NCBI GenBank assembly: GCA_911728435.2
Contig: OU452205.1
Span: forward strand, 7,694,260-7,758,259
DNA length: 64,000 bases
Reading direction: 5' to 3'
Origin: Apoderus coryli
Taxonomy: Eukaryota > Arthropoda > Insecta > Coleoptera > Attelabidae
Of the stretch, positions 20,622 to 32,290 are shown one piece after another (positions within the stretch are counted from its first letter, which is position 1; each line of letters begins with the position of its first letter). The notes below the pieces were generated by a model that was not told the origin of the DNA, searched no databases, and saw only the letters and a program-made list of their open reading frames with translations. A program made the position numbers and the translations under genes.

Positions 20622-21342
20622 TCAATATAACATGAAATCTTACGTTTTTCGAGTGCTTAAAGTGTAAATTTTCATAAAGAGCTCAAAATTATACATAATG
20701 AATAAAACAAAAATTTTCGGATTCGAGTTTTTTTAATTATTTGCATTTTCTGAGAACATTTACCATAGTAGTGTATATTTTTTTATACCATCAGAAAGTA
20801 AAGATTTCAACGAACAAAAAACACATCAACTTTTTTAAAAAAGCAGATAGTTTGATGTGAGAATTTTCGATTGAAAATTAGGGTGCTTTTTCGATATTGA
20901 GTAAAAAAAGGTGAAAAAATTAATATTTTAAATCAAAAAAATTACTGTATGTTTGGGACATACAATGGTAAGTTTTCACCAAATTTTGTAAAAAAATATT
21001 TTTTTTTGCAACAGAAAAATAAAAAACCAAAAACTCGGTTATTCGAATTTTTCACATAAATTTTGAGGTTATGTGAAAAAAGTGTCGATTCAAAAGTCGT
21101 AAATCTTTTTATTACCTACAACTTTGCCATTTAACTTTTTTTCATACGACCTGCAATTTTACCGGAAATTGAGCTTAACCGTTTTTACCCTTAAAAACTC
21201 ACCCCCTCCCCCTTCCCGACCTCAGATCGCCCGCAATTTATTTTTCCTTTCATTTTTGTTATATTCTCTACCTTTTCCAGTAGGTTTCATCCTACTATAA
21301 TTTTTTTTGGTCTCAAAAATTATCCACCCTGGTCTATAGGTC
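20622..21342 (+). repeat. Right inverted arm (internally deleted)
   Basis: Mirrors 9245-10620 plus 13753-13832. At about 20895 it jumps from the GATTGAAAATTAGGGTGC block straight to the GTGAAAAAATTAATATTTTAA block, omitting the segment that holds the 68-codon ORF in the other copies. Confidence 0.85.
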
Positions 21343-21363
21343 ATTCATTCAATAATTTAAAGA

Positions 21364-21600
21364 AATATATTGCCAGAGCTGGTATTTGACCCCTACCTTC
21401 CGCATGTGAAGCGAACGCCCTATCAATGTGTTAAAGTACCCAATTACTACATATATTCTTTTAGGAGTACCTATACGTTCCAACTACCTAAGTGGTGAAA
21501 TTTTAAACGCAATTATCTCGAGAATTATGGGGGCAAATATCAAAAGTCACCTATCGCTGTAAAGCAGATAAAAAATGCTTTAAAATCATGTGATGCCTAG
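21364..21600 (-). repeat. SINE-like repeat with tRNA-like module (partner 23835-24105)
   Basis: Inverted relative to 23835-24105; shared blocks include GCTTTAAAATCATG-like, CTGTAAAGCAGAT and AATTCTCGAGA. On minus, 21425-21376 reads GGCGTTCGCTTCACATGCGGA and then GGTCAAATACC, resembling an anticodon arm and a B box. The tRNA-like module is not at the repeat's 5' edge as in a standard SINE, so it may be embedded in another repeat. Confidence 0.55.
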
Positions 21601-21676
21601 CATTACGTTTATTAATTTAAAATAAAACTGATCTGAAATTTGGAATTTCGGTTCGTACAATTAAGCATTTTAAATT

Positions 21677-22765
21677 ATGTCTAACCTAACCAAATATGGT
21701 AAGGATGGTGGCGGGGCGGCATTCATTAGACTGCGAGGGTTGCTAGGAACTGTACCCACTTATCGGGGACATACCAAAATTGGCGTATGTATTGGGGATG
21801 GCATCATAGACATGCCCATGGACCACATCATACCAAAATTTGAATTTGACATAAACTTCGATGTGCATATTGTGGCCCGCGAAGTTTATGATAAAGACTG
21901 CATACGGACACTGAGAGGGATAACCTGGTTTACAGACGGGTCAAAAACCGAAAGTGGAAGTGGTGCAGGAATATACAGTGAGACAAGGAACACGAATCTA
22001 AGATTCTCACTGGGGAAAAACACATCCGTATTTCAAGCGGAAGTGTTTGCAATTCTGCAATGTGCAAAACTAAACAGATTGAGGGCTTATACAAACAAGC
22101 GAATCAATATATGTTCAGATAGCCAGGCGGCCTTAAGGGCTCTGAGAAGCCCCAAGGTTACAACCAAACTGGTATGGGAATGCCAAACAGAACTTAGGGC
22201 CCTGGCGGACCACAACAGGGTTAATCTAGTGTGGGTCCCGGGGCACTCGGGAATAGAAGGCAACGAGAGAGCGGATTGGGTGGCTAGACAAGCCTCTAAA
22301 ACCACATATACTGGCTCGGAACCTACGCTGGGCTTGTCTAAAAGAACGGCGAGGGAACTCTTAAAGTGCTGGGCCAAAAACGAGCACCAGAGATATTGGG
22401 AACATATTCCCAAGCAGGAGCATGGGAAGAGGTTTATACCTGGTGCCGCAACAAAACGCACTGAAAAACTGCTATCATTAAGCAGGAGTCAGATGCGAAT
22501 AACTATGGGACTCCTTACTGGGCATTGCGCTCTGAGAGACCACCTAAATAAGATGGGGCTGTACAATGGGGACCTGCAATGCAGATTGTGTAATGTGGCA
22601 GTTGAAACAGCTTACCATGTAATATGTGAGTGTGTAGTTCTACAACGAAGAAGACACGCTATATTTGGGCATTCGCTGATTGCGCCAGCAGATATTGACA
22701 CCCAACACATAACTGAACTCCACAAGTTAGTGGAGGGTACAGGGCTGCTGGATTGGGTGGCATAA
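21677..22765 (+). CDS. Non-LTR ORF2 C-terminal part: RNase H and Cys-rich tail
   Basis: 362 codons open to the TAA; the first dozen codons are probably flanking sequence, since element-like residues start near GGGAAFIRLRG. RNase H catalytic set intact: TDGSK (Asp), FQAEVFA (Glu), SDSQAAL (Asp) and GHSGIEGNERAD (final Asp). The C-terminal part has GHCALRDHLNKMG and a Cys/His cluster (CRLCN, ETAYHVICEC). The role is removal of RNA after target-primed reverse transcription. The endonuclease and polymerase are missing, so this copy cannot move by itself. Confidence 0.92.
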   Translation: MSNLTKYGKDGGGAAFIRLRGLLGTVPTYRGHTKIGVCIGDGIIDMPMDHIIPKFEFDINFDVHIVAREVYDKDCIRTLRGITWFTDGSKTESGSGAGIYSETRNTNLRFSLGKNTSVFQAEVFAILQCAKLNRLRAYTNKRINICSDSQAALRALRSPKVTTKLVWECQTELRALADHNRVNLVWVPGHSGIEGNERADWVARQASKTTYTGSEPTLGLSKRTARELLKCWAKNEHQRYWEHIPKQEHGKRFIPGAATKRTEKLLSLSRSQMRITMGLLTGHCALRDHLNKMGLYNGDLQCRLCNVAVETAYHVICECVVLQRRRHAIFGHSLIAPADIDTQHITELHKLVEGTGLLDWVA

Positions 22766-22852
22766 TATACGGGGATCTTTCACAATAAGCCCATGAGGCT
22801 GCAGTGAAACCGGGGACTTAAGTCGTACGGACCCTTTCAAAAAAAAAAAAAA
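21690..22852 (+). mobile_element. 5'-truncated non-LTR retrotransposon with RNase H domain
   Basis: Retains the region after reverse transcriptase, the RNase H domain, a Cys-rich C terminus, a 75-nt 3' UTR and a poly(A) tail (22839-22852). A second, much shorter copy lies at 42779-43224 on minus and differs by only a few bases, so the family has moved recently. RNase H plus APE-type ancestry places it in the I/R1/LOA-like group; the exact clade is not assigned. Confidence 0.9.
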
Positions 22853-22859
22853 CAAATAT

Positions 22860-23830
22860 GCATCCTTAATGCAACTTTTTAGGCCACACCAGATTGCATA
22901 GAAAATATCTCGAATAGCCCAATTTCATCATGTTATTCATGAAATATACCTAATATAGAGATTGGACCACATCCTAAACTAATAATTATTGTTGTTATTA
23001 AAATCAAAATACATCAAGCTATGGCTTCCAAGTTACTAAATGTTCATTCACAAATGATCAATCATTTTTTTTCTATGGTTTTTCTTATTTACATTCTATT
23101 ATACACTCTTATCCTGAAATTGTCAATCAAAATATTGACGTTCTTTATAAATATTATACACTTAGTTTGTTGTAACAATGTGTGTAAAGCCGGTTTCATG
23201 CTGATTGTATATAATAATACACGGAAAATACCTGCCTAAGTCGCTCTTCATATCGTAGTTTTCTTTTCTTTTTAAGAGAGTATTTCATTTTATACTTCGT
23301 GGGTGTTGTAATGGTTTACTGAACCTGAACAGTTCGATGAATGAAAAAAAAACTGAGTATAATAAATTAAAATAATAAATACTTACTTTGCTCCAAATTA
23401 GTATACTTGAAATCATATTCAGAGGTTCGCAGACTTAGTATACTATTCGCAGCGTTGGGTTACTATTTTTAATAAAGATGCCACATTCAGAATTTTATAA
23501 GCTTCGTACGTTTTAGGATACAGGCCGTTTTTTTCTATTAGAATATTTTGAGTTTTTCAGGTTTTTCTTTTATTGCTTTCCACTATTAACTATTTTTTAT
23601 TTTTTAATGCAACAACCTATACAGAGTGAGTATAAAGTGTGAAAAACCCTGTATATTTCCTAAAAATAATTTTTTTAAAGAAAACATGTTTGGTATAATT
23701 TTTGGCACAACCTGCCGATTTTGTGTATGAATTTGGGAGTCCTAAGATGAACCCATTAGTTTTTTGTTGAAATCGCTTTAGCCTTGTAATAGGAGTGTAC
23801 ACAAACGTCAAATTTTCAAATAGCGGTAGG
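22860..23830. other. Non-coding stretch with one ACCCTGTATATTT terminus
   Basis: No gene recognised. 23623-23660 (ACAGAGTGAGTATAAAG through AACCCTGTATATTTCC) resembles the CAGGGTGTC-type ends. ORFs at 23021-23239 and 23617-23811 show no family content. Confidence 0.4.
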
Positions 23831-23834
23831 GGCG

Positions 23835-24105
23835 TAGTGATACATCATTTTAAAGCATTTTTCATCTGCTTTACAGCAATATGTTACTTTTGATATTTGC
23901 CCACACAATTCTCGAGAAACTTGCGTTTAAAATTTCACCAGTTGGGTGGTTGGAACATATAACTCTTATTAGAATATAATAAAGTAATTTGATAAAGTAT
24001 TTTTGGTGTCCGTGATAAAGCGTTCGCTTCGCATGCGGAAGGTTCTGGAGGAAGAATCTCAGCTCTGGCAATATTTTTGTTCTAATTTTTGAATAAAGTG
24101 GTTAG
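23835..24105 (+). repeat. SINE-like repeat with tRNA-Ala(CGC)-like module
   Basis: Inverted partner of 21364-21600. At 24020-24045 GCGTTCGCTTCGCATGCGGA folds as an anticodon arm, stem TTCGC/GCGGA around TTCGCAT, anticodon CGC. The following GGTTCTGG...AGAATCTC is a decayed T arm. No complete cloverleaf forms, so this is a tRNA-derived relic and not a tRNA gene. Confidence 0.5.
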
Positions 24106-24514
24106 TTTGTTACGTTAGTTTATTGGAAATAATGCAAATAATACAATTATAATATTTATAGTTATTAAATTTGCGTTCCGCAGGTCATATATTTTTGATC
24201 ATATAATATCTTGTCGGGAATGTTTTGGGGCGACACTACCGATTTTTTAATTCTGGAGGAGTACAACAGATACCAGAAGATCACTATCAGAGTCAGACAT
24301 ATTGTTTGGTGTTTCGATAAAAACTCTCAGACATGAAATTTCTATAGCTTTAAATTAAACAGCTGTTGATTTTGAGAAAAATAATATTTTTGTTGTAAAG
24401 AAGTAGTCTATGTTGAAGTGGTGTAGAATAATTATATATTCTTGAAATAAAAGTCTACCTCCACACAATAAATTTTAATAGATATGTCTAAAAAACTTTT
24501 TACATCTATGTCAA

Positions 24515-24565
24515 AGATCACCAAACATGTTTCGCAGCACCAGGCTGCATCATCAGTGGTTATCA
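24515..24565 (-). ncRNA. Hammerhead-like ribozyme motif
   Basis: On minus: ACCA, CTGATGA (24556-24550), stem II GCAGC-CTGGT-GCTGC, GAAAC (24533-24529), AT, GTT, then TGGT. Stem I ACCA/TGGT flanks the core and stem III is the minimal AC-AT-GU type seen in the 40067 copy. The cleavage triplet would be GTT. All conserved core positions are present, so cleavage is possible but the outer stem I is not obvious. Confidence 0.6.
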
Positions 24566-25263
24566 ATAATTCTTACGAAAAGCTACATTTAATACATGTT
24601 TTACCGTTTAGTTAGTTTTATTAATTCATTGTGCGAAAAAATGTTTTATTATCATAGAGTCATAAAAAATAAACTTTTTGTTATTCGATTTTGGTTAAAA
24701 AATTAAAAAAACTCTTATTATTATTAATAATAATATTTGGATAGAGACGAAAATTTGCTATAAGATAGCCATTTTGCATTTACCGAGTTTTGCATCTAGA
24801 GGGCTCATATGAGCTATGACAGTCATTTAACATTTTCTTTTTATAAATCATATAATTTATTGTGTGGTGTGAGTGAGTTTTATTTTAAGAATATATAATA
24901 TTTTTGTTTATGTAAAAATATCTAATTTGATGCATTTGACGATTGCCCGAAAAATAGTGTGTACACCATGGCCGCGAAACTTTTCTAGGCATACAAATAA
25001 CTGTTAACATACACAGATCTCAATTCCGTTTTATTTTATTTTAAACTGTGTATAGGTGTTTGATTATTTTCGATAAGTTCATTTTTCAGCATCCTTGATA
25101 TTTCTCCCGAAGGGGTTAACTGGGAATATTTACTTAGTTATTAATAGATAATTTATTATTAAAACCCAAGGTGAGAGTTTAGTGGTTTGTGTTACCCAAG
25201 GGGTTATACCAGCTTAAGGTATGTAATGTTTATTTAGTTTTGTTGTTCATATAACAAAACTTG

Positions 25264-25311
25264 AAAACGCTAAGGTTTACGCCATTCATATGGCGTAAAC
25301 CTTAGCGTTTT
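25264..25311. repeat. Perfect 22-bp hairpin
   Basis: Arms AAAACGCTAAGGTTTACGC... (25264-25285) and its exact complement (25290-25311) flank a 4-base loop, TCAT. Imperfect pairing extends outward (CTTG ... CAAG). No mismatch in 22 pairs suggests a recent origin. It could be a foldback end, a small-RNA hairpin or a replication artefact. Confidence 0.9.
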
Positions 25312-27059
25312 CTTTTTCAAGTTACATTCCCTCTATTTTTAGTAATATAAAATAAATAGATATATCTCATCTATGTACTCTAGATTTACAAATGTTCTTA
25401 TACTTTGTTTTATTTGTAGTTTTGGGTTTTTTGTTATGGATGGTTGATTTTATGAAAATAAACAACCTGATACCGATAAAAGCCTTAGTTTTGATTGTGT
25501 GACTCACCTACGAACCTGAAAAGCGACCTGTTGCGCTACACATTTAAAAAATGGACACAAATTGTTAATATATTTTTTTTTGAACGCCCTATAAATTCTT
25601 ATGAATTTGTTAGGGAGTTCATTTTAAGCAATATGCATAATAGTAAGTCAATATCAGTCAGAAAATGTCAGACTTACTTTATATCAGAAAAAACACAAAT
25701 TAAATTCTCTTCCTTTTTTTTAAATCTCAATATCTTCCAAAATTGACGAGATTTCAAAAATTCCTTCAAATAACTTTTTGTTTATAAACCAAAGGTATAT
25801 TAATACCTACTGTATCCAAAAATATATTAAAAAAATTGAACTACGAAAAAAAACAGTAGTTTTGTTTAGACCCTCTAAATTTCAGTGGCCATTGAATTTA
25901 AAAAATCCAGTGCCATGGATCTAATTACTAATAATTTGTCTTTAATCTCCTGAAAACCGCATGTCCGTATCTTCTCTGGTTATTGAAATGTTTGAAATGA
26001 TGTCACACTTTGGTCCGGTCCGCTTGCTTTCGGCCAGCAGTTTAGTTTTATCGTTAAATAAAAATTAAATTTCTAAAAAGACAATTGAAAGTTTGTAAAC
26101 CTCGCCTCAACTGCTTTGTTTGTAAACCAAAAATCTGCAACTCCGCCATCGTAAATAAAATATTAACATTTTATACATAAATCGCGAAACAATTTTCCAA
26201 TGAAAATTGTAGGTTTAACGATTCATTCATATTTTCTCTGTTGTATTATAATTTTACATATTTGATAGGTCATACCTCCTTACAGTTGCAGTCAAGGGTC
26301 TGTTTATAGAGCAGCTAAAATTAAACCAACCCACCTGTACCAGTTATTGCATAATATTATAATAATTAATGTAATTCTGATGGATAATCTCTCCATTATG
26401 CATCGACTTATAATATGAAAAATGTTTTTATGAGACAAAATATAATTTACACAAAGTGCTTAAAAGGCTATTATAAATTTGCTAAAATGTTCCATAATTA
26501 TACGACTCATCTAGCTGTCAGTCGGTCTGTGTGCATATTAATGATCTTATTACTAATACCTACTAGTTATTTAAAATATTCTCAAAATAGATTGCCTTAA
26601 TTAAGTTGTTTGCTCATTTATTTAGTACATAAGTACAATATAATTAATTAAAAATATGGGAAAAATATATATATTTTTTTTCATTTTATACCGGATTCTG
26701 CATCTCTAAAATAGAAGACCTCATAAACAAGGATAATAAGTTAGTGGCTTTATTAAGATAAGCTATCTCTACCAATCTTAATTTGGGCCAAATTAATAAA
26801 AGAATTACGTGTTAAAACAAATAATGTTCTACGTTAGCAGTTGTGGTAACAACGGTAATAGAAATATCTAGTGGAGCTTTTAGATGGTGCATCCTTTATC
26901 GTTTATATTTTATAGCAAACCTGAACCCAAGGGCTCCACATAAAAAGATAAAAGAGCATCAAGGCTATTAACACCTTTACCTACCTTTATAAGCATTTAT
27001 TTGTCTCGCATTAATCTTAAACAATACGGCATATTATATCGTTCACTACTGCATAATAT

Positions 27060-27330
27060 AGCCCCAATTCGGATAAATATTTAAAAAGATAAATGCAGAG
27101 AATAAAAATATCTCGGGGTAACATTAGAGAGTGGCAATCTTCAAGAAGCACAATGCAGGAAAAGCCATCAGGGAACTACTACCATTGAACAACAGGGCAA
27201 GCAAGATTCTGCTGGTAGACAAATTTAGGATGATCAAAGCAGTAACCCGACCAATACTGAGCCATGCCTCAGCTGTGTCATACCTTAACAAATTTGATAC
27301 CAAGGAAGATAGCGATTAGAATTGCAATTA
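27060..27330 (+). pseudogene. Jockey-like reverse transcriptase C-terminal scrap
   Basis: A frame beginning before the ATG at 27131 reads GKAIRELLPLNNRASKILL and then VTRPILSHASAV, the characteristic segment after the reverse-transcriptase catalytic core in Jockey/I-type elements. Catalytic residues and both flanks are missing. Confidence 0.55.
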
Positions 27331-29035
27331 ACCCTCCATAGGGTTTGTATCCGGGAGGATCTGAGCCTCAACACCTAAGGGAAAGAGCTCATTTAGTGCT
27401 CGAAAAGGTTGAAATTTATTTAACCCGCTCCCCAGTGGGGTATTTGCCTAAATTTGATTTTGTAAATTTGTTAGAAATTAGTGTCTTACCCGTATAATTT
27501 TGTCTTGCTAAATTGGCCAAATACCGCACTGTTGCGGTTGCCAGAAAACGCAAGAGGCCAAGATGTCAAATTTAAGAAGAAAAAGGCTAAAACAAAGAAA
27601 TGCGCAAAATCGAAAAGATTCTACAAATACGTGACGACAAAATCAAGCTATTAAGACAAAAAGACCAAGAGAATTAGTCCTGGATTTTTTGTATTTGACG
27701 GGAGGTATCTACGAATAGGTAGCTATTTCACCGAAGAGGTTTGATGATGATTTTCAGATGATTTTCAGATCAACAAAGGCAGTGGGATTAGATTGCACAC
27801 TGTTGTGGGAAAATTCGAATTAAGCTTGTGCGAGGCGCAGTAACACCAGGGATAAAGAAACACAGATTTCAATAACAACCATTTACTAGCTACCTATAAA
27901 TAAACAATGTATAAATGCGTTGTCGCAAAGTTCCTATGAAGAAACTAATGGGATGGTGAGCGAAACGTTAGCTAGTGTAAATTTTAACTCAGGATTTATC
28001 CAGAAGAATTGTTTCTATAAATTTAGTTGCCTGTGGAAGTTTTCTGTCCAAAATAGTTATTAACAAATTTTAAAACATTGAATGGTATCAAAATTCCACA
28101 CTGTTATAAATTTAATGTGATCACAGGTGGACATACTTTGAATGAGAAATAAATAATGTAACTAATATATTATAGAATATTTCTATTAAAATCTTAAATA
28201 AGTATTTAAATTTGTCCTACGCTATAAACGTTTCAAATAATTAGCATAATCATCCAGATATGGGTATCACGGCAACACAATATTATTTACAACAGAAACT
28301 ACGTTATAATATGCCGTCTATAAATCACCGAAGTGAATGAACCACCATATACCTACGGTTAATAATCGTCAATATTAATAATCATAATAACAATGAATAT
28401 GTATATATAGATAAAATACTTGTATATTATTCAATTTATATTACCTAAACACAAACTGCACAAAAGCTCTTATTGTATTTATAATTGCATTATGTAAATC
28501 ATATGGATCCACCTCGTTTTAGCTATTGGATGATGAAGTTATCTTTTTAATATACATAAATATCGCTCTTTATACTGTGAACAAACTGAAAATAGTTTAA
28601 AATTTATACATTACAGTTGCCAGACAGCAGCATTTTAAGGAAATGTTCACTAGGAACAATCACTTGTATAGCAAAATTTTATTATTTATATGTTCATCAT
28701 CATTCAAATCGTTGTTATACCCTCGGCCTCGGTTGAATTTTCTTTTTAAATATCAAATTGTCAGTTAAAGCTTCTTCAAGTTTTTTATAAAAGTTAAATT
28801 GATCTTGGTCAGATTACTTGCCATAATCCTCAATATTCTCACTCTTCACCTCATGTCTACGACTTGCTGTCGTTTTTTTTCTAATCCTTCTTTAGAGGGA
28901 TTAATCAGGTTGTCAAACGGTCAAATTTATTACTAATCGCTTTATTACAAATTACGCCAGTTTCACAAGAGAAGACTACATGATTATCAAGTACTGTTTT
29001 TATGTTTTGAAGTAAAAGTCGACCTCCACGAAACA
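27331..29035. other. Non-coding stretch, mostly unrecognised
   Basis: 27936-27982 (CCTATGAAGAAAC ... GAGCGAAACGTTAGC) looks like a badly decayed Penelope-type hammerhead region. Nothing else could be supported. Confidence 0.35.
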
Positions 29036-29066
29036 AATTTCGGAGCACCAGGCTCCATCATCAGTA
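29036..29066 (-). ncRNA. Hammerhead-like core, probably inactive
   Basis: On minus: CTGATGA (29064-29058), T, stem II GGAGC-CTGGT-GCTCC, GAAA (29041-29038). The stem II loop CTGGT is the same as at 24515-24565, and both sites share AAAAGTC(G/T)ACCTCCAC nearby, so they are copies of one repeat family. Stem I pairing is not evident here. Confidence 0.5.
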
Positions 29067-30600
29067 TTTAGTAAATATTACAAAAACTCATCAATGTTTT
29101 GTGTTAAACTAAACCATATATTTATACTTAAATATTTTGTTAATACATTAAAATTTTTTGCCAGAAACTTTGGCTACTCGTTATTTGAGCCTCATTGCAC
29201 CTTTTCTTTTTATAAATCATTAAGTAAAAGTGAAAACTTTTTTGATATTGCAATGCTGAAAGATAGTCGAATAGATTGCAATATCAAAATCTACTTATAA
29301 TTGTTTCGTTGTGTAATTTGAAAATTCCTTAGCGACATATTATCTAGTAACAAATAAAGCTTTAAGCGCATAGAGATATGTCAATTTGTTTTTCATTTAT
29401 TTTTAAAGTATACATAATATACCTAAGTATTCTCACTTTGTCAAATAGATATGTTCTGTGAACCGTGCATATTCATTCAGACGTTGGTACTTAATTGGAA
29501 AATGCTAACAAAAATATCTACAACTATTATATTCGTTCAAACATTCCTACATAAATCTACAACTGAATACAATCGTCAATTCTGTTATTCAAAATGGATA
29601 TTAGGAAGTTAATTTATTTAAAAAAAAACCCTAATCATTCAATTAAAACTTGCTAAAATAATTTGATTGGTTTAGTCAAACCGCAATTTAATGTTCAACT
29701 TACAAAGTATTACAATTATTTATTAATAGCCTCATAAAGTATGTAACAATTATTGGAATTTAGGTCTTCGGGTAGGTAAGGTACTTATTAAAATAGGTAA
29801 GTGTATAAAATGAATCGAGTATCATGTTTCATCACGAATTGTTGTTGTGGGTACATTCTTTTGAAAGAGACGAAATTTTTAATGGTATGCTTTATAACAC
29901 AGGTATTATTATTTTGTTATTAATGTACCATGCAATTAGTACACTACGTCGTGAATCTGCATACTAATGCTAATCGATTGTTAGTGTACCTACGTTTTAT
30001 AGATTATTTGGTCCGCTATTTTGATCTTTAGAGAATGGCAAGATCAATTATTCAGTTCATTGAAATTCGGCTTGTGTTATCATATACAGAGTGCTTCTAA
30101 TTCGTCCGTGTAATAAGCAACATAAATAAGTTCTTTGGCCGCATAAGAGTGATTTTTGACGGTCGCGTCACGACACGATTTATAAAATTTCCGCAAAAGA
30201 GATGAAGCATAAATATAACAAATATGAGGGGGAGAGAGAGAGAGACTATATCCTATACCATACACTATTATGTATATAGCGGTTTAACGTTGTCGGTTGT
30301 CCCTTTTGTACCGTCCTTCGTATTCCCTTCCCCTCTCTTCTATCACGTGTACTGTGCTGCACGCGTATTTTTTCTTTTTTTAACGAAACACCGGTCTCTA
30401 AGGCTGGTCTTGTCAGCCAGTAAGGGTTAACTGTCATAACTCTATTTAATCTACGGCTCTTTCCTCTTAGATATGCTGCCACCAACTCTTTAGATTATTT
30501 TGCTATTATGTAGAGTGTACGTTGGTGTCTTAAAGTGCGCCGGTCTCATAGGCCGGTTGTTTCGCCTTCCGCTACTAATTGTACCTTAAGCATTGAATAT
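29067..30600. other. Non-coding stretch with a GA microsatellite
   Basis: A (GA)n run lies at about 30228-30244. No gene or domain recognised; ORFs here are short and featureless. Confidence 0.4.
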
Positions 30601-30790
30601 TAACTATAGACAAGAATCGTCACTTAACGCTGAAAACGGCAACGACGCGTCGCATTTCCAGCTCCATTTCTGGCCCGCTACTATATATATGCTATATCTA
30701 TTTATTTTAACTGTGACTATACTATGTACTATACTATAGGCGCGGCGAATTGCTTTGCATCCATGGACATCAGACGTGCCGACACGAGGT
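30595..30790 (+). repeat. Dispersed repeat, copy 1 (partner 58545-58735, direct)
   Basis: Shared blocks in the same order: GAATATTAACTATA, ACGCTGAAAACGGCA, CGTCGCATT, CGCTACTATATATA, GGCGAATTGCTTTG and CAGACGTGCCG. Moderately GC-rich compared with surroundings. Class unknown. Confidence 0.75.
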
Positions 30791-30799
30791 GAAGTAACT

Positions 30800-31915
30800 A
30801 TCTATTATTTTAACTGTACCTTAAATGAGAAACTATAAACGGTACAACAAAAAGTTGTGTAGAAACTTTTGTTGGATAAACTTGAAGTTTGTTTATTTAA
30901 TTAATGGTACATACTTTTCGTGGGGCCACCCTGTATAAAATAAACATTACAAAACCGCTGCTTGTAAGGAAGAGTCAGTATATGACTATTATTTTCTTGA
31001 TTATAAATAAATATGACTTTTCCGTATTCAATTATCTCCAGAATATTAAATTGAATGGATGCATGTTTCGGAGAACATTAAAACGGTTTTAATTTAAAAA
31101 TGTATTTAAAAAAATAACAAATGTAAGTTTAGCGGCGGTAGTTCTTTATTAAAATTGAAATGAGTAAACTTCGCAGTAACCTGTGGTTTGTTCGCCTCTA
31201 TCTTCTAATGCTTTAACACAAACGCTAAATAGATAATTAAAAATTCATTTCTTAAACAATTATGTATTTAAATATTATAATTTCAATTGAATACAAATTT
31301 TAATGCTGTCTTGTATACCTGTAACATTCAGAGAGTGAACACTCTGAATGTACCTATATTATGTATAACTTACTTATGTATAACTTACTCTCACAGGAAC
31401 CAAATGCTGCTTTGGGTAAAACCAATTTCAAACACGTTTTGTTTTATAATTTTTATTTTAACTGGTATATATAAATAATGATAATCTAATTTTCTTTGTA
31501 TACAACTAAGTTGGCGCCTAGCCTAAAATATAACACGGACACAGAATTCTTCCTTCAGAAAAGAATAGGATATAAGATGTCGAGGTCAGCTAGATATTGT
31601 ACTTATTGCAATTTTTATGTTCTAAGTTAATGCGGAGTCAAAACAGTTGCGAAAGACATTCATAGGATGTGACGCATGATGATTCGAACATTTTAAACAA
31701 GGACGATATACTATTTTAAAGTTCGCCATTTACAAAAACACCTTGCCTGATTACAAACAACTACAGGAAAATTTAAAATTTTAAAATTGCTTCTATTTTT
31801 TTTTACATTTGTCATATTATAATACTGTTCTAAATCTGATAAAAATAGTTTAAGTATTTTGGAAGTTATTAAATAAAAAGATTTTTTTTTTCATAACTTT
31901 CACTCCCATATACAG
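30800..31915. other. Non-coding stretch, nothing recognised
   Basis: A CCACCCTGTATAA terminus sits at about 30926-30938. No supported gene. Confidence 0.4.
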
Positions 31916-31919
31916 GAAA

Positions 31920-32290
31920 AAGCTCCAGTCTTTTGAAATGTGGATCTTCCGGCGGGCACTAAGAATATCATGGACAAAAAAGATTACCAATGAGGAAGTT
32001 CTACGCAGAGTAAAAAGAGAAAGAGAACTAGCGAACGTGATTAAAGCCAGAAAATTAGAATATCTCGGTCATATTATGCGTGGAGAGAGATACGGTATAC
32101 TACGACTGATAATGGAGGAAAAGATCGCAGGAAAGAGATCGATAGGCAGAAGACGTATGTCCTGGCTAAGAAACCTCAGAGAATGGTTTGGATGCACATC
32201 CCTCCAACTCTTCAGAGCCACGGCATCCAAAGTAAAAATAGCTGTAATGATAGCCAACCTCCATAAAGAGATGGCACCATAAGAAGAAGA
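31920..32290 (+). pseudogene. RTE-like non-LTR reverse transcriptase C terminus
   Basis: The 114-codon frame (31938-32282) reads MWIFRRALRISWTKKITNEE, then RKLEYLGHIMR and GRRRMSWLRNLREW, the conserved C-terminal domain of a very common insect non-LTR group. A short AAGAAGAAGAA tail follows the stop. The frame is open but lacks all catalytic domains, so it is a 5'-truncated copy. Confidence 0.8.

Larger units (their letters stand above)
9245..21342. mobile_element. Old element with long inverted arms, multiply invaded
   Basis: The left arm (13832 down to 9245, read on minus, interrupted by the 10621-13752 transposon) and the right arm (20622-21342, plus) are inverted copies. They share ACATGAAATCTTACGT at the inner ends, then ATTTGCATTTTCTGAGAACA and TTTTACCGGAAAT. 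Both outer ends finish at the same motif, GACCAGGGT(C/G)GATAATTTT read inward. The right arm has lost an internal segment of about 0.7 kb that the left arm keeps. Removing the two later insertions leaves an element of about 2.8 kb around a CXC-motif ORF. A single long-TIR transposon fits best; two independent insertions in opposite orientation is the alternative. Confidence 0.6.
24106..27059. other. Non-coding stretch holding a hammerhead motif and a perfect hairpin
   Basis: Apart from the hammerhead-like motif at 24515-24565 and the hairpin at 25264-25311 (listed separately), no gene or repeat partner was identified. ORFs at 25495-25746 and 26415-26600 show no recognisable content. Confidence 0.4.

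Noticed and set aside
22087..22461. 124-codon ORF antisense to the RNase H domain
   Set aside because: Shadow of a well-supported coding region on the opposite strand.
24008..24080. Possible functional tRNA-Ala gene
   Set aside because: Only the anticodon arm is good; acceptor and T arms do not pair, and the segment is part of a dispersed repeat.
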